DNA from: Planctomycetota bacterium
GTDB lineage: Bacteria > Planctomycetota > Phycisphaerae > SM23-33
Reading direction: 5' to 3'
Assembly (NCBI GenBank): GCA_022705325.1
Contig: JAKJER010000027.1
Span: forward strand, 19,229-83,228
DNA: 64,000 nt
Numbering within the stretch: the first letter of the stretch is position 1; every line of letters starts with the position of its first letter. Both the position numbers and the translations under genes were made by a program. Below, one piece after another: positions 41,311 through 49,744 of this stretch. Under the pieces are notes generated by a model. That model was not told the DNA's origin. It searched no databases and was given only the letters and a program-made list of their open reading frames with translations.

Positions 41311-42339
41311 TCAGAACCGCAGTGAGAGCGCCACCTGCCAGGTGTGTGAGCGGCCGAACTCCGGGCGAAGCTCGGGGTACATGTCACAGAGGTAGCCCAG
41401 GTCCAGAGAGCACCACTTGGCCATGAAGACCGTCAGCCCGCCGCTCCAGCCGATGTTGCCCCGGGCGTCGAAGGCTGCGCCAGCCCGAAGGTACAGCCAC
41501 TGCGTCAGGCTGTGCTGGACGCCGCCCGAGAAGCGGTGGACCTGGAGCCGGTCGAAGGTGGTGTAGTAGTTGCCGTACTCGTAGTCCACGTGAACCACGG
41601 ACATCGGGGCGTACTCGTAGGAGATCCCCGGGCGGAGAATGTACTGCTCCTGGGTGTCCTTGATCTTCACCGGCACGAAGCCGCCGAGCGTGGGCACCAG
41701 GGCCCGGGCGCGGAAGGGCGAGAACCCGTACTCCGTGACCAGTCCGATCAGCCAGTTCTTGGCCGGCTCGTACAGCCCGCCCACGCGGAAGCGATAGTTC
41801 TCGGCGTGGCTTTCGCTGACGCGGAGCGGGCCGAGATTGTTGACGACCTCCGCCTCGGTGTAGCTCAGGCTGGCCCCGATGCCGACCTTCTCGAATCGCT
41901 TGCCCCACTGGAGCAGGCTGGTCTTGACCTCGTAGTCGAACTCCAGCCCCTGGCGGGTGGTGGCGCGGTTGACGCAGATCTGGTTGAGCACCGGCTGGAA
42001 GGTGCCGAACTTCTTGGTGTCCCACGTGAGCGACTCGCTGATCACGTTGATGTTGGTCCCCTCGTCCAGGCGGATCTGCGAGTACGACGGGGTAACGACA
42101 AGCCCCAGCTTGTCCGGCAGGGAGAACCAACCCACCGAGGCCGGGTTGATTGCACCGGAGGTGCGGTTGGCTGCCGTCGGGCCGCCGAACACCGTGACCT
42201 CGGTGAAGCGGACGAACGCCGCGGGCAGACGGACGGAGAAGTCCTTGTCGCCGTAGTCGCTGCCGCCCAGGGCGGGCGAGGCTATGGAGACCAACAGGAG
42301 CATCCACGCCGCGTGTCGTACCGATCGCCGATTTATCAC
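41311..42339 (-). CDS. Outer-membrane beta-barrel protein (FadL/OmpP1-like)
   Basis: 342 residues from the GTG at 42339 (AAAGG, 7-base spacer). A signal peptide (WMLLLVSIASPALGG) precedes alternating hydrophobic/polar strands: FRVGGLYEPAKNWLIGLVTEYGF, YILRPGISYEYAPMSVVHVDYEYG, FSGGVQHSLTQWLYLRAGAAFD. It ends VALSLRF, the aromatic C-terminus recognised by the BAM complex. It begins with NRTSGAINPASVGWFSLPD, as in FadL-type hydrophobic-compound transporters. The barrel has about 14 strands by eye. The substrate is unknown. Confidence 0.8.
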   Translation of the reverse strand: MINRRSVRHAAWMLLLVSIASPALGGSDYGDKDFSVRLPAAFVRFTEVTVFGGPTAANRTSGAINPASVGWFSLPDKLGLVVTPSYSQIRLDEGTNINVISESLTWDTKKFGTFQPVLNQICVNRATTRQGLEFDYEVKTSLLQWGKRFEKVGIGASLSYTEAEVVNNLGPLRVSESHAENYRFRVGGLYEPAKNWLIGLVTEYGFSPFRARALVPTLGGFVPVKIKDTQEQYILRPGISYEYAPMSVVHVDYEYGNYYTTFDRLQVHRFSGGVQHSLTQWLYLRAGAAFDARGNIGWSGGLTVFMAKWCSLDLGYLCDMYPELRPEFGRSHTWQVALSLRF

Positions 42340-42474
42340 TGAGAGGCCTTTCCTACCTGGCGGGCAGAACAAAACGCCCAAGAATTGGTTCGCGCGTCGC
42401 CATCCATACGGCGGCGCTGGACGCCGAGACTTTTATCCGGCATCGGCTTGCGTGTCAAGCGAAGGTTCTTTTTT

Positions 42475-43230
42475 CTAGAGGATGCCGGGGAAGACCGCCC
42501 GCCGTCGGGGCGGATAGTCGGGGAACGTGCTTCGATACCAGCGATGGCACGCCAGCGCCCTGGGCAGGAGGTTCGCCGCCGTCCAGACGGCGAAGGCAAC
42601 GCCCGCAGGCGACCACGTCAGGAGGGCCCAGCCAGCCCACTCCACCATCTCGCCCAGGTAGTTGGGGCAGGAGACATAGTTGAACAGACCGCCGCGGGGC
42701 AGATCGTAGTGTCGCTCCCCCGGGCGGCGGAAAGACCGGAGGCGGCTGTCGGCCTGCACGTGGACGCACAGGCCGCCCAGGAACAGTCCCAGGCCCGCCA
42801 GGAAGGCCGGCCCGGTCAACCACTCGGCGCCGCGCGAGGGGCCCAGGGCGAAGAGATATCGCCCCTGCAGGTACCCGTTGACCACGTTGAAGAACATCCC
42901 GCTGGCCACCACCACCATCGGCATGGACCGGCTGCTGCGCAGACGTTGCGAGTAGATAAAGGTCCGGTAGCCATAGTGGACGTTCCAGACAACCAGGAAC
43001 GTCCAGTCCGCGGCCGAACGGTGGCGGCCGAGGGCGAACAGGAGGACCACCATGACGACGGCGGGCGACTCCATGAGCAGCCAGCCCAGCCGGGCTGACA
43101 GGACCGGCCCCCACCCCGGCCTGGCGAACCGCCCGTAGGGGGCGGTGGTCCGCATCAGCGCGACGAAGACGGCCCCGGCCAGCACCAGCCACCCGACAAG
43201 CAGAAGGTCGTAGGTCGTCCGTTCGTCCAC
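42475..43230 (-). CDS. Steroid 5-alpha-reductase-family membrane protein
   Basis: 251 residues from the GTG at 43230, which has GGGAGGAG and a 7-base spacer. It has five or six membrane helices. The C-terminal half carries the 3-oxo-5-alpha-steroid 4-dehydrogenase signature: GGLFNYVSCPNYLGEMVEWAGWAL and the end CHRWYRSTFPDYPPRRRAVFPGIL. In this fold the conserved His/Arg/Tyr residues bind NADPH. The family reduces double bonds of steroids and polyprenols and includes bacterial proteins of unknown substrate. It is divergent from the RND exporter across a 177-base gap. Confidence 0.8.
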   Translation of the reverse strand: MDERTTYDLLLVGWLVLAGAVFVALMRTTAPYGRFARPGWGPVLSARLGWLLMESPAVVMVVLLFALGRHRSAADWTFLVVWNVHYGYRTFIYSQRLRSSRSMPMVVVASGMFFNVVNGYLQGRYLFALGPSRGAEWLTGPAFLAGLGLFLGGLCVHVQADSRLRSFRRPGERHYDLPRGGLFNYVSCPNYLGEMVEWAGWALLTWSPAGVAFAVWTAANLLPRALACHRWYRSTFPDYPPRRRAVFPGIL

Positions 43231-43407
43231 GCTGCCGCTCCTCCCGCGGCAGAGCCGCGGCGGGTGGATGATACGCCCGCAGGCCCCCATTCGTCCAGCG
43301 GGACCCGGGCGAAAGACATTCGTTCGCACTTTCGCATCCGACAGGCGAGACGCCTGTCGCACCTCCCCCTTGGCTCTCGCGTGAGAGGGCGATAGACTTA
43401 TCCGCAC

Positions 43408-45837
43408 ATGAGAATCGCGCGCTTCCTGCTTCGATACCGCTGGTGGGTGGTGGCGTGCCTGTCGGCGCTCACGCTGACCGGCGCCGCCCTGGCGCCCTCG
43501 TTGCAGTTCGACTTCACGCCGCAGGCCGTCTTCGAGGGCAACGACGATCTCCTGAACTACGACGAAGAGTTCAAGCGCGTGTTCGGCTACCAGGACGCGG
43601 TGCTGCTGGTGGTGCTGGAGGCCACGGGGGGCGACGACGTGCTCGGCGAGGCGGCCCTGGCCTGGCAGGTCCGCGTGGCCGGCGAGTTGCAGGCACTGAC
43701 CCACGTCCAGCGGGCCGAGGCGATGGTCCTGCTCCAGGTGCCGCGGCGCATTCCCGGCGTGGGCCTGGCGGTCGGCTCGCAGCCGCTGGTGCCCGCCGCC
43801 TTGACCGCCGACACCCGACAGCGAATCAACGAACAACTCCACCACCTGCCCCTGGTGGACGGGGAGTTGATCAGCCGCGACCGCCGCGCGACGAAGATCG
43901 TGCTGTTCGCCGACGCCGACTGCCGCGAGGCCGCCCGCATGAGGGACCTGATCGCCCGGGTGAAGGCTACGCTGGACCGCTCGCCCCTGCCCGCGGGGTA
44001 CGCGGTCCACCTGAGCGGGTTGCCCGCCCTTCGCATGGACATCGTCCAGGGCCTGCGGGAGGACCTGTTCTTCCTCCTGCCGGTGGCCGGCGGGCTGTTC
44101 CTGATCATCCTGCTGGGCGAGTTCCGCCGCCTGGGCGCGGCGCTGCTGCCGCTGGCGGCCGTCGGCGCGGGCCTGGCCTGGACGGTCGGCTTGTTCGTGC
44201 TGTGCGGGCAGGAACTCAACATCGTCAGCAACGTCCTGCCGGTGATGTTGTTCGTGATCGGGATGGCCAACTGCGTGCACATGGTCAGCCGCTACGGCGA
44301 AGAGATCGTCCGCACGCCGCGCCGGCCGATCGGTGCGGCCCGGCGGACCGTCCGCTTCATGCTGCTGGCCTGCCTGCTGACATCGCTGACGACGATGGTG
44401 GGTTTCGCCAGCCTGCTGGCGGCCCGCAGCGCGGTGCTCCAGGCCCTCGGGCTGCACGCGGTGATCGGCGTGGGCCTGCTTTACGTCAGCACCATCACCG
44501 TGCTGGGGACGCTGCTGCCGAGCGTCCGCCCGCCCCGCCTGGACCGCGGAGCGGTCCGCGACCACCACCTGCACCCGGTGGCCCGGCTGGTCGGCTGGGC
44601 GGGGCACCTGATCGCACGCAACCCGCGCCGCACGCTGGCGGGCGGGGCGGTGGTGGTGGCGGCCGCCCTGGTGCTGGCCCGCGGCGCGGTCGTGAACTCC
44701 TACATGATGGAGACGTACGACGAGTCCCACCCGGGGATCAAGACGCTGCGGCTGGTGGAGAGACAGCTTTCGGGCATCCTGCCGCTGGAGATCAGCCTGG
44801 AGGCCGACCGCGAGCAGGCGTTCCTGGGTGGCGATGCCTATGAACGCACCGCCCAGGCGGAGGCGTTCGCAGCCGGCCTGGAGGGCGTGGTCTCGACCCG
44901 CTCCTACGCCGACGTGTTACGGGAAGTGTATGCCGGGCTGACCGGCCAGTCGTACGCCGCCGTCGTCCTGGGCGGCTCGACCGCGGGCGGGCAGGCCCGC
45001 CTGACGCTGGCCGGGCAGATCGCCCGCCGCACCGCCAACCTGGTCCACCCGGAGATGTTCCTGTCGGCCGACGGGCGGCGGGCCCGCATCCTGCTTCGCG
45101 TGCGCGACATCGGCTCGCGGAAGATGCTCGCCATGATCGCTACCCTGACCAATCGCCTGGGCGAGATCTTCCCGCCGCACCTGGGCGTCCGCGCCTGCCT
45201 CACCGGCGACTCGTACGTCCACGCGAAGGCCATGGACCGCTTCGTCCGCGACCTGTTCTGGTCGCTCGTGTCGGCCACCGTGGTCATCTTCTGCGTGATC
45301 GCGCTGCTGTTCTGGTCGCTCCGCGTGGGGCTGATCGCCGTGCTGCCCAACCTGGCCCCCCTGCTGGTGGTGCTGGGGTACATCGCCCTTCGCGGCTACG
45401 AACTGAACGCGGGCAACGTGGTGGTCTTCGCCGTCAGCATCGGCATCGCGGTGGACAACACCATCCACTTCCTGGCCCGCTTCCGCGAGGAGATCCGCCT
45501 GGACGGAGACGTCCTCCAGTCCATCCGGCGGTCGTTCCAGAGCGCGGGGCGGGCGGTCGTACTGGCGACGTTCCTGATCGTGGCCGGGCTGTCGGTGCTC
45601 CTGTTCAGCCGGTTCGTGCCCAGCCGGCGGTTCGCGGAACTCACGGGGGTGACGCTGCTGTCGGCGCTGCTGGGGAACCTGCTGCTCCTGCCCGCGTGCC
45701 TGGTGCTGTTCTGGAAGCCGCACCGCGACAAACCCGGCGCCGACGGGGGCGCCCAGGTACAGGCCGCATTCACACCGGACCCTGCCCCGACTGCCCCTGC
45801 CGGCGACGCCCCAACCACACCCGCAGCACCAGAATGA
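43408..45837 (+). CDS. RND/MMPL-family exporter
   Basis: 809 residues. Two repeats each contain one N-terminal helix, a large periplasmic domain and a five-helix bundle, giving the 12-helix RND layout. First bundle: FLLPVAGGLFLIILLGE ... NIVSNVLPVMLFVIGMANCVHMVSRYGEEI. Second: VVFAVSIGIAVDNTIHFLARFREE, with the SSD-like GI..DN.IH signature. It resembles MMPL/HpnN-type transporters that move lipids or hopanoids. No membrane-fusion partner is adjacent. The C-terminus is Pro/Ala-rich. The end overlaps the convergent gene at 45770 by 68 bases. Confidence 0.88.
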   Translation: MRIARFLLRYRWWVVACLSALTLTGAALAPSLQFDFTPQAVFEGNDDLLNYDEEFKRVFGYQDAVLLVVLEATGGDDVLGEAALAWQVRVAGELQALTHVQRAEAMVLLQVPRRIPGVGLAVGSQPLVPAALTADTRQRINEQLHHLPLVDGELISRDRRATKIVLFADADCREAARMRDLIARVKATLDRSPLPAGYAVHLSGLPALRMDIVQGLREDLFFLLPVAGGLFLIILLGEFRRLGAALLPLAAVGAGLAWTVGLFVLCGQELNIVSNVLPVMLFVIGMANCVHMVSRYGEEIVRTPRRPIGAARRTVRFMLLACLLTSLTTMVGFASLLAARSAVLQALGLHAVIGVGLLYVSTITVLGTLLPSVRPPRLDRGAVRDHHLHPVARLVGWAGHLIARNPRRTLAGGAVVVAAALVLARGAVVNSYMMETYDESHPGIKTLRLVERQLSGILPLEISLEADREQAFLGGDAYERTAQAEAFAAGLEGVVSTRSYADVLREVYAGLTGQSYAAVVLGGSTAGGQARLTLAGQIARRTANLVHPEMFLSADGRRARILLRVRDIGSRKMLAMIATLTNRLGEIFPPHLGVRACLTGDSYVHAKAMDRFVRDLFWSLVSATVVIFCVIALLFWSLRVGLIAVLPNLAPLLVVLGYIALRGYELNAGNVVVFAVSIGIAVDNTIHFLARFREEIRLDGDVLQSIRRSFQSAGRAVVLATFLIVAGLSVLLFSRFVPSRRFAELTGVTLLSALLGNLLLLPACLVLFWKPHRDKPGADGGAQVQAAFTPDPAPTAPAGDAPTTPAAPE

Positions 45838-46189
45838 ACGCGAGGACCTGGAGCGAACCGCCCCCGCAGACGCTGACGGTGTAGAACGTGCTGACCATCC
45901 GCGGAATGAAGAACGCCCCGACAACGACGGCCGGAAGAGACAGCATCGCGAATATGGCGAGCAGCTCGGACAGCACGTTTCGCAGCAGCAGGTTACGTCC
46001 GCACCAGATCAGGAAGCCACCCCACAGCACACTCACGCCGATGCCGCCACTCCAGAAGTACCACCCCTTCGGCAGGCCCGCCAACTGTGCCAGCATGGCC
46101 GCCCCGGTCAAAAGGTGGTACGCCCCCAGAACGTACAGAGAGATAGACGCCTGCCTGACGCATGCTGCGGAGGGTGCTCCGTCACTCAT
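45770..46189 (-). CDS. Small four-helix membrane protein
   Basis: 139 residues from the ATG at 46189 (GGGAGA upstream). Hydrophobic segments: ISLYVLGAYHLLTGAAMLAQLAGL, YFWSGGIGVSVLWGGFLIWCG, LLAIFAMLSLPAVVVGAFFIP and LQVLAFILVLRVWLG. No family is recognised. Its 3' end overlaps the convergent exporter gene by 68 bases, so the two messages could form an antisense pair. Confidence 0.6.
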   Translation of the reverse strand: MSDGAPSAACVRQASISLYVLGAYHLLTGAAMLAQLAGLPKGWYFWSGGIGVSVLWGGFLIWCGRNLLLRNVLSELLAIFAMLSLPAVVVGAFFIPRMVSTFYTVSVCGGGSLQVLAFILVLRVWLGRRRQGQSGQGPV

Positions 46190-46225
46190 TGCCGGTCTCC
46201 CGTTCGGCGACAGCCGCCACCGGTT

Positions 46226-46257
46226 CAATTGTCAATAGTCAATAGACAATGGTCAAT
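46226..46257 (-). repeat. ATTGACCATTGTC-type repeat, copy 2 (inverted)
   Basis: On the minus strand it reads attgaccattgtctattgac and then ATTGACAATTG, sharing the first 20 bases with 34857-34876. It lies 38 bases before the homoserine dehydrogenase ATG. Confidence 0.65.
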
Positions 46258-46294
46258 CCCGAATGGTAGGATTCTCTGTCCTACGGAGATCGAT

Positions 46295-47626
46295 ATGGCA
46301 GAGAAGATGACATGCGGCGTGGCCGTGGTGGGCTGCGGGACGGTGGGCGGCGCGACGGCCACCCTGCTGACCCGCGACGCGGAGATTCTCCGCGCCCGCA
46401 CGGGGCTGGACCTGGAGCTGCGCCACGTGGTGGACGTGAACTTCGACAACGCGCGGCGCCTGGGCCTGGACGAGTCTTTGTTTCGCACGGACCTCCAGGC
46501 GGCACTGGACGACCCGGGCGTAGGCGTGGTCTGCGAGCTGATCGGCGGGACGAGCATCGCCAAGACGGTCATCGAGCGGGCGCTGGCGGCGGGCAAGAAC
46601 GTGGTGACGGCCAACAAGGCGCTGCTGGCCCGGCACGGGGCGGAGTTGTGGGCCGCGGCGCGGCGGGCGGGGCGGTGCATCGCGTTCGAGGCGAGCTGCG
46701 CGGGCGGCATCCCCATCATCCGGGCCCTGAGCGACGGGCTGATCGCCAACCGCATCGACGCCCTGTACGGGATCGTCAACGGCACGTGCAACTACATCCT
46801 GACGGCCATGACGCGGCAAGGGCAGAGCTATGGCGAGGCCCTGGCTCAGGCGCAGGCGGACGGGCTGGCCGAGGCGGACCCGACGCTGGACGTGGGCGGG
46901 CACGACTCGGCCCACAAGCTGGCGATCCTGGCGGCCCTGGCCTTCGGGCGTCAGATCGACCTGGACGCGATCCCCGTGCAGGGGGTCGACAAGCTCCAGC
47001 TCTGCGACATCCAGTACGGCAACGAGCTGGGGTACACGGTGAAGCTGCTGGCCATCGCCCAGCGGCGGCGGACCGGCCTGAGCCTGCGGGTGGGTCCGGC
47101 GTTCATTTCCAAGCAGCATCCGCTGGCGTGGGTGAGCGGGCCGTTCAACGCCGTCAGCGTCTACGGCCACGCGACCGGGCACACGATGTACTACGGGCGC
47201 GGGGCGGGGGCCTACCCCACCGCCTCGGCCGTGGTCGCCGACATCGCCTCGCTGGCCTCCGGCACGGCCCTGCGGGCGTTCGAGCAACTGGGCATCTGGC
47301 CGGACCGCTGCGAGCGGGCCGACCAGTTGAGCGTCGAGGAAGTCTCCAGCCGCTACTACCTCCGCCTTCAGGCGGAGGACCGCCCGGGCGTGTTCGCCCG
47401 GGTGGCGGCCATCCTGGGCCAGCACGAGATTTCCATCAGTTCCCTGCTCCAGCACGAACCGCCCGAGGAGGCCTGCCCGCAGGCGGGCGTGCCGGTGGTG
47501 ATCACCACCCACCGCGCCCGCGAGGGAGACGTCCGCCAGGCCCTGACGCACATCGACGCCCTGGATTCGGTCATGGGCTCCAGCGTCTGCATCGGGATCG
47601 TCGACGAGCATCCGGAGCAACTATGA
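46295..47626 (+). CDS. hom: Homoserine dehydrogenase
   Basis: 443 residues, start at 46295 with GGAG upstream. The NAD(P)-binding N-terminus is VAVVGCGTVGGATATLL. The central part has ANKALLARHG, GIPIIRALSDGL, VNGTCNYIL and EADPTLDVGGHDSAHKLAILAAL, where the Lys and Asp of the active site lie. An ACT domain closes the protein (YYLRLQAEDRPGVFARVAAILGQHEISISSLLQ), consistent with threonine feedback control. It makes homoserine for threonine and methionine. The probable homoserine kinase begins 84 bases later. Confidence 0.95.
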   Translation: MAEKMTCGVAVVGCGTVGGATATLLTRDAEILRARTGLDLELRHVVDVNFDNARRLGLDESLFRTDLQAALDDPGVGVVCELIGGTSIAKTVIERALAAGKNVVTANKALLARHGAELWAAARRAGRCIAFEASCAGGIPIIRALSDGLIANRIDALYGIVNGTCNYILTAMTRQGQSYGEALAQAQADGLAEADPTLDVGGHDSAHKLAILAALAFGRQIDLDAIPVQGVDKLQLCDIQYGNELGYTVKLLAIAQRRRTGLSLRVGPAFISKQHPLAWVSGPFNAVSVYGHATGHTMYYGRGAGAYPTASAVVADIASLASGTALRAFEQLGIWPDRCERADQLSVEEVSSRYYLRLQAEDRPGVFARVAAILGQHEISISSLLQHEPPEEACPQAGVPVVITTHRAREGDVRQALTHIDALDSVMGSSVCIGIVDEHPEQL

Positions 47627-47676
47627 GTAGAATGGGACTTACAGGACCTATGGGACCTATAGGACCCATGGGATGA
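47623..47676 (+). other. 17-codon low-complexity open frame after hom
   Basis: The ATG overlaps the hom stop (ATGA). It encodes MSRMGLTGPMGPIGPMG, a collagen-like tripeptide repeat made of GGACCTAT-like DNA units. It may be translated by reinitiation or may simply be an intergenic repeat; nothing shows that it is functional. Confidence 0.35.
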
Positions 47677-47710
47677 ACAACCAACACCAGACAACGAACA
47701 ACGACTAACC

Positions 47711-48901
47711 ATGAAGTACGCCATCATCATTCCCGACGGGGCCGCCGACGTGCCCCTGGACGAACTGAAGGGCCGCACGCCGTTTCAGGCGGCCGACATC
47801 CCCACCTTCGACTGGATCGCGACCCACGGGCGGATCGGCACGGTGCGGAACATCCCCAAGGAGCTGCCCTGCGGCAGCGACGTGGCCATCCTGTCGGTGC
47901 TGGGCTACGATCCGCGCCAGTGCTACACGGGACGCGCCCCGCTGGAAGCGGCCGCCCAGGGGCTCCAGGTGGCGAGCGACGAGTGGATCTTCCGCTGCAA
48001 CCTGGTCACTGTCATCGACGAGGTGATGGAGGACTACTCGGCCGGGCACATCTCCAGCAAGGAGGCGCGGGCCCTGATCGACGATCTCAACCGCCAGCTC
48101 GCCGGGCCGCGCGTCCGGTTCTACCCCGGCGTGAGCTACCGTCACCTGATGACCTTCAAGGGCGACTGCGACGTCAAGACCATCGCCCCGCACGACATCC
48201 TGGGCCAGAAGGTAGCCGAGCACCTCCCCACCGGAACGGGGGCTGACATGCTCCGCACGCTGACCGACCGCAGCCGCGACGTCCTGGGGCGCAACGAGAT
48301 CAACGCCGTTCGCAACGACCTGGGCGAGAACCCGGCCACGCAGATCTGGCTGTGGGGGCAGGGCAAGATGCCCACGCTCGAGCCCTTCGTGAACCGCTTC
48401 CACCTGCACGGAGCGGCGATCACCGCGGTGGACCTGGTCCGCGGGCTGGCCAAGCTGATCGGGTGGGACTGCATCGAGGTCGAAGGCGCCACCGGCTACG
48501 TGGACACCAACTACGCGGGCAAGGGTCAGGCCGCCGTCGAGGCCCTGGACAAGTACGACCTGGTGCTGGTGCACGTGGAGGCGCCGGACGAGGCCGGGCA
48601 CAACGCCAACATCACGGGCAAGGTCCAGTGCCTGGAGCAGATCGACAAGCAGATCGTCTCGCCGGTGCTCAAGCGCCTCCAGAAGGAGGGCGAGGGCAAC
48701 TGGCGGATCCTGGTGCTGCCCGACCACCCCACGCCCTGCACCGTCCGCACGCACACGCACGACGCCACGCCCTTCGCGGTGGCCGGCGCCCGCATCGCCT
48801 CCGTGGTGAGCGGCCCGTACAACGAGGACACCGCCGCCGCCAGCGACCTGCACATCCCCCGCGGATGCGACCTCATGGAGTACTTCGTGCAGGTGCGGTA
48901 A
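47711..48901 (+). CDS. ApgM-family phosphotransferase, proposed homoserine kinase
   Basis: 396 residues. It belongs to the cofactor-independent phosphoglycerate mutase (alkaline phosphatase) superfamily of the archaeal type: KYAIIIPDGAADVPLDEL, GSDVAILSVLGYDPRQCYTGRAPLEAAAQGL, VHVEAPDEAGHNANITGKVQCLEQIDKQI, and LPDHPTPCTVRTHTHDATPFAV with the metal-binding Asp/His residues. Subfamily members next to threonine genes have been proposed to be homoserine kinases. Its place 84 bases after hom, with no ThrB seen, favours that role over glycolytic phosphoglycerate mutase. Both remain possible. Confidence 0.85.
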   Translation: MKYAIIIPDGAADVPLDELKGRTPFQAADIPTFDWIATHGRIGTVRNIPKELPCGSDVAILSVLGYDPRQCYTGRAPLEAAAQGLQVASDEWIFRCNLVTVIDEVMEDYSAGHISSKEARALIDDLNRQLAGPRVRFYPGVSYRHLMTFKGDCDVKTIAPHDILGQKVAEHLPTGTGADMLRTLTDRSRDVLGRNEINAVRNDLGENPATQIWLWGQGKMPTLEPFVNRFHLHGAAITAVDLVRGLAKLIGWDCIEVEGATGYVDTNYAGKGQAAVEALDKYDLVLVHVEAPDEAGHNANITGKVQCLEQIDKQIVSPVLKRLQKEGEGNWRILVLPDHPTPCTVRTHTHDATPFAVAGARIASVVSGPYNEDTAAASDLHIPRGCDLMEYFVQVR

Positions 48902-48926
48902 GCGACCAAGGGACATATAAGGACGA

Positions 48927-48977
48927 AAAGGACGAAAGGGACACAGAGGCATAGACCTCTGGTCCCTTTCGTCCTTT
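48927..48977. terminator. Palindrome (probable terminator) after the ApgM gene
   Basis: Arms AAAGGACGAAAGGGAC and GTCCCTTTCGTCCTTT with a one-base bulge further in, lying between convergent genes. The words CCTTTCGTCC and AGTCCTTTTCA recur in nearby DNA and at about 210-245. Confidence 0.55.
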
Positions 48978-49012
48978 GGGGCCCTCAGGCCCCTTCAGTC
49001 CTTTTCAGGCCC

Positions 49013-49693
49013 TCACCCCTTCTTGATCTTCATGTTCCGGAAGAAGATCGGCGCCCCGCCGTGTTTGCCCTGGAGCCCGATGTGGCCCTGGGTCTTGATC
49101 TCCGCCTTGGGCTTGCTCAGCCACGGCGGAATCGCGCTGCCGTCGGGGTTCTTCTTGGCCGACGTCCACTTGGTCATGTCCATCCTGGCCGTCTCGACGC
49201 CGTTGAGCAACACGGTGATGACCGGGCCCTTGCAGGTGACGGTCATGCGGTTCCACTCGCCCGCCTTCTTGACCACCTGCTGGGCCGGGGCCAGGTGCCC
49301 GAAGATGCCCCCGCACAGCCACGTCTTGTCCACCTTGGCCCACTTGGGGTCGTTGTCGTCCAGGATCTGCACCTCGACCGAGTTGGGAATCCAGTTCTTC
49401 AGGTCGCTGGTGTAGACGATCACGCCGGAGTTGGCGGCCGGGCCGCACTTGAACTCCAGGTCGATCACGCAGTCGCCGATCTGCTCCTTGGTCCAGATGG
49501 CCTGGTCCACGCTTGCGGTCAGTTCGCCGTTCTCCCACGTCCAGATGGGCTTGCCCTTGTCGGCGGGCACGATCGCGTCGGAAAAGTCTTTGCTGAACAG
49601 GTCGTCCCACTTGGACGAGTCGGGGTGGTCGGCCGCCCACGCGGGGACGACGGCCAGGCACAGCGCGGCGGTGAGCACGATGGTCTTGTTCAT
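49013..49693 (-). CDS. Secreted DUF1080 (3-keto-disaccharide hydrolase-like) protein
   Basis: 226 residues with AGGAG before the ATG. A signal peptide (VLTAALCLAVVPAWAAD) precedes one concanavalin-like beta-sandwich: WDDLFSKDFSDAIVPADKGKPIWTWENGELTAS, DLEFKCGPAANSGVIVYTSD, NSVEVQILDDNDP, GEWNRMTVTCKGPVITVLLNGVETARMDM and GHIGLQGKHGGAPIFFRNMKIK. DUF1080 proteins are abundant in planctomycetes; some are 3-keto-glycoside hydrolases. This one lies next to a putative hydrolase. A second DUF1080 gene is at 52330, in the opposite orientation. Confidence 0.85.
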   Translation of the reverse strand: MNKTIVLTAALCLAVVPAWAADHPDSSKWDDLFSKDFSDAIVPADKGKPIWTWENGELTASVDQAIWTKEQIGDCVIDLEFKCGPAANSGVIVYTSDLKNWIPNSVEVQILDDNDPKWAKVDKTWLCGGIFGHLAPAQQVVKKAGEWNRMTVTCKGPVITVLLNGVETARMDMTKWTSAKKNPDGSAIPPWLSKPKAEIKTQGHIGLQGKHGGAPIFFRNMKIKKG

Positions 49694-49744
49694 GATGGAC
49701 TCCTGTAGTCGGGTTCTCCGCGGAGCAACGCTTCGCGGTTGATT

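Noticed and set aside
42475..44730. The reading frame extended over the exporter gene as one 751-codon protein
   Set aside because: The upper two-thirds is a shadow of the RND exporter; the GTG at 43230 with GGGAGGAG gives the true start.
46190..46294. A possible riboswitch upstream of hom
   Set aside because: Only the ATTGAC repeat and a plain ribosome site are found; no conserved core motif such as that of a threonine or SAM sensor could be recognised.
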